Source: Bdellovibrionales bacterium (lineage in GTDB: Bacteria > Bdellovibrionota > UBA2428). From it: DNA of 31,880 bases. Position numbers and translations under genes: made by a program. The notes beneath the pieces were generated by a model that searched no databases, was not told the origin of the DNA, and saw nothing but the letters and a program-made list of their open reading frames with translations. Numbering within the stretch: position 1 is the first letter of the stretch; every line of letters starts with the position of its first letter. The stretch lies in NCBI GenBank assembly GCA_018266335.1, contig JAFEAR010000114.1, positions 1 through 31,880 of the forward strand. Direction: 5' to 3'. Positions 15,160 to 21,458 of this stretch are shown in pieces.

Positions 15160-15600
15160 ATGACGAACCGAGACCAAATAATCCTCGATCACCTTCCTCA
15201 GGTGGAATTGCTTGCTCGTAGACTCCATCGGCGTTGTCCGCAGGTCGAACTCGACGACCTCATCTCCGCCGGCACCGTCGGGTTAATCCAAGCTGTCGAC
15301 CGCGTTGATTCGTCCAGAAACCTGAAGCTCAAGACTCTCGCTGAGCACCGCATCAACGGAGCGCTAATCGACTACCTCCGCAAGGTGGACCCCCTGCCCC
15401 GCACAGTCCGCCACTTTCAGAAGCGTCGTGACTCAATCCTCGCAGGCTACGCCGAAGGGGATCGTCCGGCTCAAAGTCAGATCGCGGAGATGCTCGGCCT
15501 CACGGAACGGAAGTTTGTACAACTGAGCCGCGCGATAACCGCCTCGGAGGTCATCCGATTCGACGATATGCCAGACTACATGCGCCGGAGGGTCGCCTGA
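15160..15600 (+). CDS. Sigma-70-family factor of the FliA/WhiG type lacking region 4
   Basis: 146 aa. Region 2 is clear: LPQVELLARRLHRRCPQVELDDLISAGTVGLIQAVDRVD, then LKTLAEHRINGALIDYLRKVDPLPRTVR (region 2.4 to 3.0). A region 3 helix set follows (RPAQSQIAEMLGLTERKFVQLSR). The protein stops after about 30 more residues, so region 4, which reads the -35 element, is missing. A full FliA is about 240 aa. Either it recognises only an extended -10 element, needs a partner, or is an anti/competitor factor. It follows ssb and faces the tra genes. The intact C-terminus with no frameshift remnant downstream argues against recent truncation. Confidence 0.82.
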   Translation: MTNRDQIILDHLPQVELLARRLHRRCPQVELDDLISAGTVGLIQAVDRVDSSRNLKLKTLAEHRINGALIDYLRKVDPLPRTVRHFQKRRDSILAGYAEGDRPAQSQIAEMLGLTERKFVQLSRAITASEVIRFDDMPDYMRRRVA

Positions 15601-15610
15601 AACCCTTCTC

Positions 15611-15636
15611 TGAGGCGGGGCACACGCTCCGCCTCA
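15611..15636. terminator. Hairpin between convergent genes, probable bidirectional terminator
   Basis: TGAGGCGG (15611-15618) and CCGCCTCA (15629-15636) are a perfect 8-bp inverted repeat with a 10-nt loop, between the sigma-factor stop and the stop of the convergent membrane-protein gene. No T-tract follows, so termination strength is uncertain. Confidence 0.55.
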
Positions 15637-15645
15637 CCGTCGAAG

Positions 15646-15801
15646 TTATCGATGAAACGCCATAGCGACTGCAAGCACCGAAACCAACGCTACCACGACG
15701 AGTCCAAGTGCGCAGAATGCGCCATAGAACAGCAGCAGGGCCCAGCGAGTGAAAGTCTCACCCATGCCCAGATAGACCCAAATCCAATCTTGAAATTTCA
15801 T
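15646..15801 (-). CDS. 51-aa single-span membrane protein coupled to the TraM-like gene
   Basis: The reverse strand encodes MKFQDWIWVYLGMGETFTR followed by a long hydrophobic segment (about residues 20-48) rich in Leu, Val and Ala, and ends AMAFHR. Its ATG overlaps the stop of the TraM-like gene in an ATGA arrangement, which is strong evidence for translation by coupling. The protein has one membrane span with an amphipathic aromatic N-terminus. I do not recognise a family. The position at the end of a TraK-TraL-TraM series suggests an inner-membrane accessory of relaxosome or transfer. Confidence 0.6.
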   Translation of the reverse strand: MKFQDWIWVYLGMGETFTRWALLLFYGAFCALGLVVVALVSVLAVAMAFHR

Positions 15802-16124
15802 ATCAGCCTCCCGACGATGAGTCCAAGTGCAAAGGCAGCTAGGGCGGCCAGGGCAACACGCAGCAACTGCACGTTCGCACCTGTAGTACCCCCTTTGCCG
15901 TTTCGAGCAATTTCCCGAGCCAAAGCCGTGCCGACGCCCTTCTGAAGCCTCTGACCAGCAGCCTCGAATTCACTCGCTGCCTTACGTATCTCATCGGCTA
16001 CTTCGTGAACAGCGTCCTCAAGCATCAGCCGGTTCAGCGTCACGATCACCATGGCGGGATCGGCGGCATCCAGCTTGACGCCGTGCCGCGCGATCGCTTC
16101 GGCCATCAGTCGATTGATATCCAT
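15798..16124 (-). CDS. TraM-like conjugal transfer protein (RP4 traKLM position)
   Basis: 108 aa. The cytoplasmic helical part MDINRLMAEAIARHGVKLDAADPAMVIVTLNRLML and ADEIRKAASEFEAAGQRLQKGV leads to a C-terminal membrane anchor (VALAALAAFALGLIVGRLI). The start resembles TraM of IncP plasmids, where a helical domain is anchored at the C-terminus. It lies 4 nt after traL and overlaps a 51-aa membrane protein gene. The name relies on architecture, gene order and limited similarity. Confidence 0.7.
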   Translation of the reverse strand: MDINRLMAEAIARHGVKLDAADPAMVIVTLNRLMLEDAVHEVADEIRKAASEFEAAGQRLQKGVGTALAREIARNGKGGTTGANVQLLRVALAALAAFALGLIVGRLI

Positions 16125-16128
16125 GGCG

Positions 16129-16887
16129 CTAGTGGAACGAAAGCCCGTCCAACTGGTCGAACAACTCGCGTTGGATCACTTTGAGTCTCTGGCGCATCAT
16201 GATCGGGAATCCAGCCGAATCGATTCCTTCCTGAAGGGTCAGCTTGCGGGTGATCACATCCTCAACGTCACGCCCAAAGGTGTCTTGATTTCGGCGAGGT
16301 ATGACGATGGAGCCAAGGACTCGGCTTGCGTTCTCCTGGTACACCGGCATCTCATGCAGTTGGCGCCCCTCACGCTCGATGCGTCCGAAGTACTCATTGA
16401 TCCATAGGACGATATTCTGATCCTCCGACGTCTGCGCGAGCCGGGCAAACCCGCTCAGGGTATCCGCAAGGGCCTGTCCGCCGGTAATCACACAATGCAC
16501 GTAGAGTTTCCGCCCCGAGTCTTTAAGCAAGCCCATCGCGTTGTTCTCAAGCATGTAGTTCCAGAGAGGGATGAACGTCGATGCGCCGTTATCCACGATG
16601 AAGGTGCCCGACTGCGTCAGCAGATTCTCCATTAATCCGTCGAAGGCGCGCTGATCGATGGAACCGTCCCGAAGCAATTCCAACCGGTCCACCTCCAATT
16701 CACGATATTGAGAGAAGGTCTGATTCACTGGGTCGGTGTCGATGCAGCGAACCGGAACATCCCTCCGGTGGCGGAAGTATTGGGCAAGGAGCGATGCAAC
16801 CAAGCTCTTGCCGACTCCTCCCTTGCCCTGAAGTGAGAAGTGAATCTCGCCCTCCAGTTCACTCCCATTCGCCTTCGTTGAAGCCAT
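16129..16887 (-). CDS. traL: TraL-like ParA-type ATPase of the transfer region
   Basis: 252 aa. Walker A is of the deviant ParA/MinD type, GKGGVGKSLVASLLAQYFRHR (residues about 20-40), with the switch segment CIDTDPVNQTFSQYREL and IVDNGASTFIPLWNYML. The later VITGGQALADTLSGFARL and ILWINEYFGRIEREG match plasmid TraL proteins. Role in conjugation is poorly defined; it may position or remodel the relaxosome. The ATG at 16887 is chosen because GAGGAG lies 8 nt upstream; the upstream methionine at 16902 overlaps traK. The gene lies 11 nt after traK. Confidence 0.88.
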   Translation of the reverse strand: MASTKANGSELEGEIHFSLQGKGGVGKSLVASLLAQYFRHRRDVPVRCIDTDPVNQTFSQYRELEVDRLELLRDGSIDQRAFDGLMENLLTQSGTFIVDNGASTFIPLWNYMLENNAMGLLKDSGRKLYVHCVITGGQALADTLSGFARLAQTSEDQNIVLWINEYFGRIEREGRQLHEMPVYQENASRVLGSIVIPRRNQDTFGRDVEDVITRKLTLQEGIDSAGFPIMMRQRLKVIQRELFDQLDGLSFH

Positions 16888-16898
16888 CTTTCGTCTCC

Positions 16899-17276
16899 TC
16901 ATTTCTTTCCGAACAGTTCTTCGTCCGACATCGTCCCGTTGTATTCAAACCCAGGGCGGCTTTTGACAATCCGGTGCAAGTTAGCCAGCGGATCGTTTCC
17001 GTCAGGCTTCGGAGTTCTGATTTCCCCGACCTTTGGCGGCGCGGATCTCTCATTCGCCGGTCCGGACTTTCGTAAACTCGAAATGGCCCAGCACAGCGTC
17101 GAATACGGAATCGACAGCCCATCCGCGTTCAGCCGCGCTTGAACCGCCCTAACCGTGTGTCCCGCATCCAGGCAGGCACGGATCGACGGCCACAGAAATC
17201 GAATCACTCCGATCCGCCGGGCCGGTACTTCGGAAGCAAGATCGGTCAGTTGGGGCAACTCAACGGGCTTTGGCAT
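16899..17276 (-). CDS. traK: TraK-like oriT-binding protein
   Basis: About 125 aa from the ATG at 17276 (a GTG at 17285 is the alternative; neither has a clear ribosome binding site). The N-terminal half RRIGVIRFLWPSIRACLDAGHTVRAVQARLNADGLSIPYSTLCWAISSLRKS is a helix-turn-helix-like domain of the kind in IncP TraK and related KfrA-type proteins. In RP4, TraK binds repeated sites between itself and nic and bends the DNA. Here the DNA just upstream of the gene contains a 10-bp phased repeat array, a good candidate target. C-terminal region is Pro/Lys-rich and ends in DEELFGKK. Confidence 0.75.
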   Translation of the reverse strand: MPKPVELPQLTDLASEVPARRIGVIRFLWPSIRACLDAGHTVRAVQARLNADGLSIPYSTLCWAISSLRKSGPANERSAPPKVGEIRTPKPDGNDPLANLHRIVKSRPGFEYNGTMSDEELFGKK

Positions 17277-17320
17277 CGAAATCACGTCTGTCTAAAGAAG
17301 TACAGCAAGTTCTAGCAAAA

Positions 17321-17340
17321 TACAAGCTAGCTTGTACAAG
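17321..17340. promoter_or_regulatory. Overlapping palindromes with the CTAGCTTGTACA core
   Basis: TACAAGCTAGCTTGTA (17321-17336) is a perfect 16-bp palindrome and overlaps CTTGTACAAG (17331-17340), a perfect 10-bp palindrome. Together they contain CTAGCTTGTACA at 17327-17338, which recurs at the trbB and ardC promoters. It lies 45 nt upstream of traK. Confidence 0.65.
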
Positions 17341-17390
17341 TTCCAACAGATTCTAAGCAGTTCTAATGCATTCCAAGTCTTTCTAGCCTC
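17341..17390 (+). repeat. Five tandem 10-bp repeats, consensus TTCYAR followed by 4 variable bases
   Basis: Units begin at 17341, 17351, 17361, 17371 and 17381, each starting TTCCA or TTCTA and followed by A or G. A related unit TTCTAGCAAA starts at 17310, 31 bp before the array. Exact 10-bp spacing places every unit on the same helix face. This looks like iterons or a multimeric protein-binding array within oriT. Confidence 0.7.
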
Positions 17391-17503
17391 GTTCGCCACA
17401 GCTAACGGAAATGCGGCAATGAAGGTGGTAGTGGAACATAAAGGAGAACCCGGGTCGCAGCATCTTTTTCCTTGCCTATCCCGCTTATTTCCAATACTAT
17501 GGC

Positions 17504-17546
17504 CATACGGTACAGGCTAGCCTGTTATCCGGGTGGTACCCGTATG
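17504..17546 (+). promoter_or_regulatory. Nested inverted repeats at the accessory-protein start
   Basis: ACAGGCTAGCCTGT (17512-17525) is a perfect 14-bp palindrome and contains a variant of the shared motif. It is enclosed by CATACGG (17504-17510) and CCGTATG (17540-17546), and next to CGGGT-GGT-ACCCG (17530-17542), which covers the ribosome binding site. The RHH protein encoded just downstream is the natural candidate to bind here and repress itself. Confidence 0.6.
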
Positions 17547-17966
17547 CCGAAACAGCATCGATTTGAAGTCCTCATCACAAACGATCAAATGAACGCAGCC
17601 CGAAAGGCTGCACATGCCCGTGGATTTGATTCCGTGTCGGCGCTCGTGCGGACGCTCTTGGAACAAGACCTTCGGCAGGCCTCGCAGCACGACCAACTGG
17701 AGTCTTCCGTCGCGGCCAGCATCGAACGCATGGCCAAGGAAATCCGTCGGCTCCATAACGCCCACCAGGCTCTGTTCGCACTGACTGACAGCCTGGTTCG
17801 ACTGTTCCTCACCTGCACACCCGAACCTTCGCCCGAGGCGCTCGATGCCACCAAACGCCGTGCGAAGCTTCGCTATGACCGATTCATGCTTTCGGTCGCA
17901 CAGAACATGACGGGAGATTCCAAGTCGGCCTTGATCGATGTATTGAAGGGAGCTTCGGATGTCTGA
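17544..17966 (+). CDS. Relaxosome accessory protein, RHH type (TraJ/MobC-like)
   Basis: 140 aa. The N-terminus MPKQHRFEVLITNDQMNAARKAAHARGFDSVSALVRTLLEQDL is a ribbon-helix-helix pattern. A helical middle (SIERMAKEIRRLHNAHQALFALTDSLVRLFLT) and a C-terminal helix follow. It overlaps the relaxase gene by 8 nt. In IncP and Ti systems the equivalent small protein binds oriT and loads the relaxase. The frame is open from 17472, but the ATG at 17544 is preferred: it has GGGTGG 7 nt upstream and leaves the palindromes at 17504-17525 non-coding. Confidence 0.8.
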   Translation: MPKQHRFEVLITNDQMNAARKAAHARGFDSVSALVRTLLEQDLRQASQHDQLESSVAASIERMAKEIRRLHNAHQALFALTDSLVRLFLTCTPEPSPEALDATKRRAKLRYDRFMLSVAQNMTGDSKSALIDVLKGASDV

Positions 17967-18945
17967 AGAAGCAGCGATCAAGCTCCGCCCACGCCAGCCG
18001 AGATTCGTCCGGGACGAGAGCAAATCGTGGTCCAGTGCATTCAAAGGCCTGATGCGGATCGCACGCATGACGAGCAGTCGGAAGCCCTCATCCAGCACTA
18101 GCTCCGCGGCTCGGCCCCGCAAGGCACACAAACAACGCTGCGCGATCCGCGTCACCTACTCCCCGAACCAAGTGCGCGGCCAGTGGGCTGCCCATGGCCG
18201 GTACATTGCTCGTGAAAGCGCGAATAGCGAAGGCGTTGGATTCACCGCCGAGAGGGAGAACGTCGCCATTGCGGCAGAACTTGGGGATTGGCAGAAAGCC
18301 GGTGACCCGAGGATGTTCAAGATGATCGTCTCTCCAGAATTTGGGGAGAGACTGGATCTCAAGCGGCATACTCGCGACCTGATGACGCGGCTTGGGAGCG
18401 AGCTAAACGTTCAATTGGATTGGGTAGCGGTGGCTCACTTCAACACCGGCCATCCGCACGTCCACATCGCCCTGCGGGGCGTAACTGCCCTTGGCAACCT
18501 CCGCATTCCTCGGGATGTGATCAAACATTCAATTCGGAATCACGCCGAGGACCTCTGCACGGAACAACTTGGATTTCGCACCATCGGTGACGCCATCGAA
18601 TCCGGACGCAGAGAAATCAACGCTCTAAATGTGACCAACCTCGACCGTGAGCTGGCTCGCAAGATGCGCCCAACATCAGAGGAATGGGGATCAATTCAAA
18701 CGCCTGAGCCCAATGGGTCAGAGTTGCGGCGAGTACAGGCTTCTCAACTTCAGGCGCGACTTGGTGTTCTCGCCAAACTGGACCTCGCGCGTCCCAACCC
18801 GGGTGGGCATTGGGATCTCCAGACCGATTTCCATCAAAAGCTTTGCGCGCTCCAGAACGCGAATGATCGTCAGCGGAGCCGACCGAACAAGATGACGTCA
18901 TCTGCGCCAGACCGGGAGAACGTGAAACAGAGCAGGCCTAGATAG
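17959..18945 (+). CDS. VirD2/MOBP-like relaxase, compact form
   Basis: 328 aa. Motif I has HGRYIARES with probable nicking tyrosine Tyr82. Motif III is HFNTGHPHVHIALRG (His160, His165, His167, His169), the metal-binding histidines that give the HUH-type active site. The segment between (MIVSPEFGERLDLKRHTRDLMTRLGSELNVQLDWVAVAHF) is typical of the VirD2-like relaxases that carry a DUF3363 C-terminal domain. Here that domain is missing: only about 150 residues follow motif III, ending in a basic tail. AGGGAG precedes the ATG. The protein nicks oriT and pilots the strand to the coupling protein at 27668. Confidence 0.9.
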   Translation: MSEEAAIKLRPRQPRFVRDESKSWSSAFKGLMRIARMTSSRKPSSSTSSAARPRKAHKQRCAIRVTYSPNQVRGQWAAHGRYIARESANSEGVGFTAERENVAIAAELGDWQKAGDPRMFKMIVSPEFGERLDLKRHTRDLMTRLGSELNVQLDWVAVAHFNTGHPHVHIALRGVTALGNLRIPRDVIKHSIRNHAEDLCTEQLGFRTIGDAIESGRREINALNVTNLDRELARKMRPTSEEWGSIQTPEPNGSELRRVQASQLQARLGVLAKLDLARPNPGGHWDLQTDFHQKLCALQNANDRQRSRPNKMTSSAPDRENVKQSRPR

Positions 18946-19159
18946 AGTTGTTCACGGCCTTCAGAAAACGTATTTTTCTGAGCACGAGACCGAGAGTCTG
19001 TGGAGCTTGAGGCGAAGGTGCTGTCGGGAGCCCCTCCGAACTCGATGGCCTTTCCGCCGCATTGTTACTTGTAGTGTAGTTCGAAAGTTTTCCCACAGGC
19101 ACCTCGGGCGACGGAGAGCAGGGTACGGCTCAAGTTCATCCTCGCGCTACTCAGAGAAT
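18946..19159. other. Intergenic region between relaxase and the metal island, with an A/T hairpin
   Basis: TCAGAAAA (18961-18968) and TTTTCTGA (18974-18981) form a perfect 8-bp inverted repeat with a 5-nt loop, 15 nt after the relaxase stop. It sits between convergent genes and may terminate transcription from both sides. The rest of the 214 bp holds no gene I can support. Confidence 0.5.
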
Positions 19160-19582
19160 TTACGAACCAAATTTCATCAGAAGTGGGCCCAGTAGATAGG
19201 CGCTGAAGAGCCCGACGCAGTACAGGCAGGCCGAGATCCATAGGACCGACCGGCTGAGCGTGCTCACTTCTTCGCAAGCTTCGGGGGTATCCACGGGACA
19301 GGCGGCTCCTCCGGATCGGAGCTTTGGCGCAAGCATGTATGTGTAAGCGAAGTTTCCCCCGATTAGGATTCCGGAGATGAGGAACACCCAGTTCTTATGG
19401 TGAGACAGAGTGACAAGCCACGGCACGGCAGAAAGAAAGCTTGCAACCGTCGCCCCCAGTCCGAGGAGGACTAGGAGCGACGGAAGAGCACAGCATAAGA
19501 GTGTTCCGAACGAAGTGAAAAGCGAAAGGTAGTTTAGAAGGGCACCCCGGCTCTGGGTGCCTATGGTGCCAATGTCTGCCAT
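19160..19582 (-). CDS. MerT-like metal transport protein
   Basis: 140 aa with four hydrophobic segments. The first carries the vicinal pair LLCC (Cys30-Cys31) followed by ALPSLLVLLGLGATVASFLSAVPWL, the MerT/MerC-type metal path. A periplasm-facing loop contains ACPVDTPEACEEV (two cysteines), and the last span contains ISACLYCVGLFSAYLLGPLL. It begins 2 nt after the HMA protein gene, with AAGGA at a good distance. Together they look like a MerP/MerT pair passing a soft metal ion inward. Similarity to classical MerT is partial, so substrate is inferred. Confidence 0.78.
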   Translation of the reverse strand: MADIGTIGTQSRGALLNYLSLFTSFGTLLCCALPSLLVLLGLGATVASFLSAVPWLVTLSHHKNWVFLISGILIGGNFAYTYMLAPKLRSGGAACPVDTPEACEEVSTLSRSVLWISACLYCVGLFSAYLLGPLLMKFGS

Positions 19583-19584
19583 CT

Positions 19585-20082
19585 TTAACGTCCTTTCTCG
19601 ATCCCTCGAACCTGGAGGGGCACGGCCGCTTTGGAATCTTTCTGCGGCGTAAGGCTTCCTTGAATGGTCAGAGACTTTGCGGCCTGGCCTCGTACCTCTT
19701 CAAGGGCCTTGGGGTTTTTCGGATCGGATGCGAGGTCAAAGAGTTGATTCGAGCCAGTCACTTTGAACTTTCCTCCCAGTATTTCTCCCCGAACAATAAC
19801 GATGGTCTCTTTCGGCGTAAAACCGTTCTTCTGAACTGTCTGCCAGAAGTCCTCTAGGCGTAGTGTGTTTCCGGGTTTCAGTTTCACTGCGGCAAGCCCT
19901 TTGTTGAGGCTCACATCGACGGTTTCTACTCCTGGCATCTTTTTGATTGCTCCGCGCACGGCGAAGGCGCAGGTCATTCAATCCATGCCAAAGATCGAAA
20001 GGTCCATCTGGAGGAACTCTGCTCGAACGGGAGCGACACTCGCGAGAAGCACGATGATAAATACGGATAAAGTTCGTTTCAT
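19585..20082 (-). CDS. Secreted HMA (MerP-like) protein, probable selenoprotein with Sec35 encoded by TGA
   Basis: 165 aa when read through an in-frame TGA at 19980-19978. The ATG at 20082 starts a signal peptide MKRTLSVFIIVLLASVAPVRA. The mature protein continues with FLQMDLSIFGMD, then TGA, then MTCAFAVRGAIKKMPGVETVDVSL. Read as selenocysteine, the motif is GMD-U-MT-C, exactly GMxCxxC with the first metal-binding Cys replaced. The HMA fold follows, then an extension of about 90 residues (IVIVRGEILGGKFKVTG onward) of unknown function. Conventional calling would start at the ATG directly after the TGA and lose signal peptide and motif. Signal peptide, frame continuity, exact Cys replacement and a SECIS-like hairpin support Sec; a nonsense mutation of TGC/TGT is the alternative. 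Confidence 0.82.
19950..19980 (-). promoter_or_regulatory. Candidate bacterial SECIS element immediately after the in-frame TGA
   Basis: Counting from the base after TGA, nucleotides 12-17 (CUUCGC) pair with 23-28 (GCGGAG would be read as G-C-G-G-A-G) with one U-G wobble. They close a 5-nt loop C-G-U-G-C at 18-22, with G at position 2 of the loop and G-U following. Loop distance of 17 nt from UGA equals that in E. coli fdhF and meets the known bacterial rule (apical loop 16-37 nt away, G within its first two bases). Confidence 0.7.
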
Positions 20083-20092
20083 GGTCATTCTC

Positions 20093-20941
20093 CTAGAAGA
20101 AATACGCGAAGTTCAGTGCAAACCGAACACGCTCGCGAGGATAGATGGGCGAGCTTTCTCGGTACACCGGAAACTGAATGCCGGCCGAGACGGCGATGTT
20201 TTTGTAAACTCCCAATGTGGTGGGGCCGAGAAAGACCTGGTGGCTGTCGCTGCCCCTGAGCTTCAGCCTGGAATGCTGGAGGTTCCCTGAACGCTCGCCG
20301 GTCATCTCCGCAAAGATCCTCCAATCCCAGCCGGTATCGGTCCGCCATGACGGCGGCCGGTAAGCATAGGAGAGAGTGTAGAAAAGAAGATCCGGCCGGC
20401 GATCTCCGTCATTCGCTGAGTAGCGCTGATACGTAGCACCTGCCCAGGCGTAATGACTTCTAGAAGCGATTCCCGTCACCGCTCCGACAAGCGCACCGGG
20501 CCCGCTCTTAATGCCTCTGAGCGGCCCTCCGGCATCTTGGGGGCTTGGCAGAAGAACGCCTCCGATTGCGGCGCTTTCAAAACGAGAGCCGACGCCTGTG
20601 TCCTTGCGGTGGAATCTCCATATCGCTGTACCTTCGAAATCTCCGCTCATTGAGGTGAACGCCGACATCCGTGACGGGTAGAAGGGCTCAGTCTTGAAAC
20701 TGACCGGGGCCGATACAGCAACTTTGAAGTTCTCAGTTATGCCATACCCGAGTGCCGGCCGGAACATCACGCCGCTGCCGTTTCCAGCTCGGCCCATGAG
20801 GTTGAAGTCCAAACTCCAACCTCCTTTGGGATTGGTCGGCGTGGCTAGGCCAAAAACTGGCCCATGGCCAGAGGCATGAAGGGGCTGCAAAGAACCGTCC
20901 AACGCCATCGCGATTAGGACGGGGAATATCATTTGTCTCAT
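20093..20941 (-). CDS. Outer-membrane beta-barrel protein of the metal island
   Basis: 282 aa with signal peptide (MRQMIFPVLIAMALDGSLQPLHA). Alternating hydrophobic strands follow (WSLDFNLMGRAGNGSGVMFRPALGYGITENFKVAVSAPVSF, then HYAWAGATYQRYSA, DLLFYTLSYAYRPP, WDWRIFAEMTGERSG). The C-terminus RVRFALNFAYFF ends in Phe, the BAM recognition signature. It resembles the putative transporter barrels (Phenol_MetA_deg-like) often seen beside metal genes. It lies 10 nt upstream of the HMA selenoprotein gene and is probably co-transcribed. Possible role: outer-membrane passage of a metal or its complex; unproven. GGAGAG lies upstream of the ATG. Confidence 0.75.
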   Translation of the reverse strand: MRQMIFPVLIAMALDGSLQPLHASGHGPVFGLATPTNPKGGWSLDFNLMGRAGNGSGVMFRPALGYGITENFKVAVSAPVSFKTEPFYPSRMSAFTSMSGDFEGTAIWRFHRKDTGVGSRFESAAIGGVLLPSPQDAGGPLRGIKSGPGALVGAVTGIASRSHYAWAGATYQRYSANDGDRRPDLLFYTLSYAYRPPSWRTDTGWDWRIFAEMTGERSGNLQHSRLKLRGSDSHQVFLGPTTLGVYKNIAVSAGIQFPVYRESSPIYPRERVRFALNFAYFF

Positions 20942-21044
20942 AGCTTATTTCTCTCCTGCCTGTGCGCGTGCAAAGGCTAATTCGTGACGTAACAAACCAA
21001 AGCAGCATCGCTGCTGAGCAAGTCCGTGAGCAGGGGAGAGAATG

Positions 21045-21410
21045 CTAGATGATGAGCGTAGAGTGAAGGAGGTTCAGATCCGGAGGGGAGTGGTCAGAGC
21101 CCAGTGTTTGGATTCGCGGTGCTTCCGAACCGGGTCCAAGCACCGTAGAAAAAAGGATTGTGCTGTCTAAACCCTCTGCAACGGCCAATTCCGCGTGAGC
21201 AGCGCCAAGCTCCTGCAGCTCCAACGGCATTTGCTTGCACTCTTTAACGGGAGCGTTTTTTGTAGGCCGTTCGCACCGGCCATCTTTTTTGCAGCAGCTC
21301 TTTTCAGCCTTCGCGAACATGAAGAACTGAGGGCAGGAGATGCAGCCGCCCCACAGTAGCGTCAGTACCATGAGCAATGAGAGCACCGAATTGGCAAGCG
21401 CCTGGAGCAC
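21045..21410 (-). CDS. Secreted/anchored Cys-rich protein, paralogue of the gene at 25182
   Basis: 121 aa starting at GTG with GAAGG 8 nt upstream. One hydrophobic segment (SVLSLLMVLTLLWGG) is followed by a Cys cluster: GCISCPQFFMF, then EKSCCKKDGRCERP, then VKECKQMP. It ends SPPDLNLLHSTLII. No known enzyme domain. Hydrophobic start, Cys cluster and hydrophobic terminal strand are shared with the protein at 25182. LLWGGC could be a degenerate lipobox. Context between TonB receptor and outer-membrane barrel suggests metal binding in the envelope. Confidence 0.6.
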   Translation of the reverse strand: MLQALANSVLSLLMVLTLLWGGCISCPQFFMFAKAEKSCCKKDGRCERPTKNAPVKECKQMPLELQELGAAHAELAVAEGLDSTILFSTVLGPGSEAPRIQTLGSDHSPPDLNLLHSTLII

Positions 21411-21458
21411 GGTTTCTGCCTTCAGAATACCAGTTTAGAAGACCTCTGAACCGGGCGA

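Larger units (their letters stand above)
17277..17543. other. oriT-like intergenic region
   Basis: It lies between divergent traK-L-M and accessory-protein/relaxase genes, the same arrangement that flanks oriT in RP4. It contains an overlapping palindrome pair, a five-unit 10-bp phased array, a second 14-bp palindrome, and an outer inverted repeat reaching the accessory gene start. CCTATCCCGC at 17475-17484 differs by one base from the RP4 nic core CCTATCCTGC, but its strand is opposite to what the RP4 gene order would predict, so the nic site is not settled. Confidence 0.75.

Noticed and set aside
15652..15945. 97-codon plus-strand frame opposite the TraM-like gene
   Set aside because: It lies antisense to two coupled minus-strand genes and has a low-complexity Ala/Arg composition typical of a shadow frame.
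17472..17543. Longer N-terminus for the RHH accessory protein
   Set aside because: It would translate through the palindromes and lacks a Shine-Dalgarno; the ATG at 17544 starts the RHH domain.
19585..19977. Cytoplasmic 130-aa HMA-like protein starting at the ATG right after the TGA
   Set aside because: It would lose the signal peptide and the first metal ligand and has no ribosome binding site; the read-through Sec model explains more.
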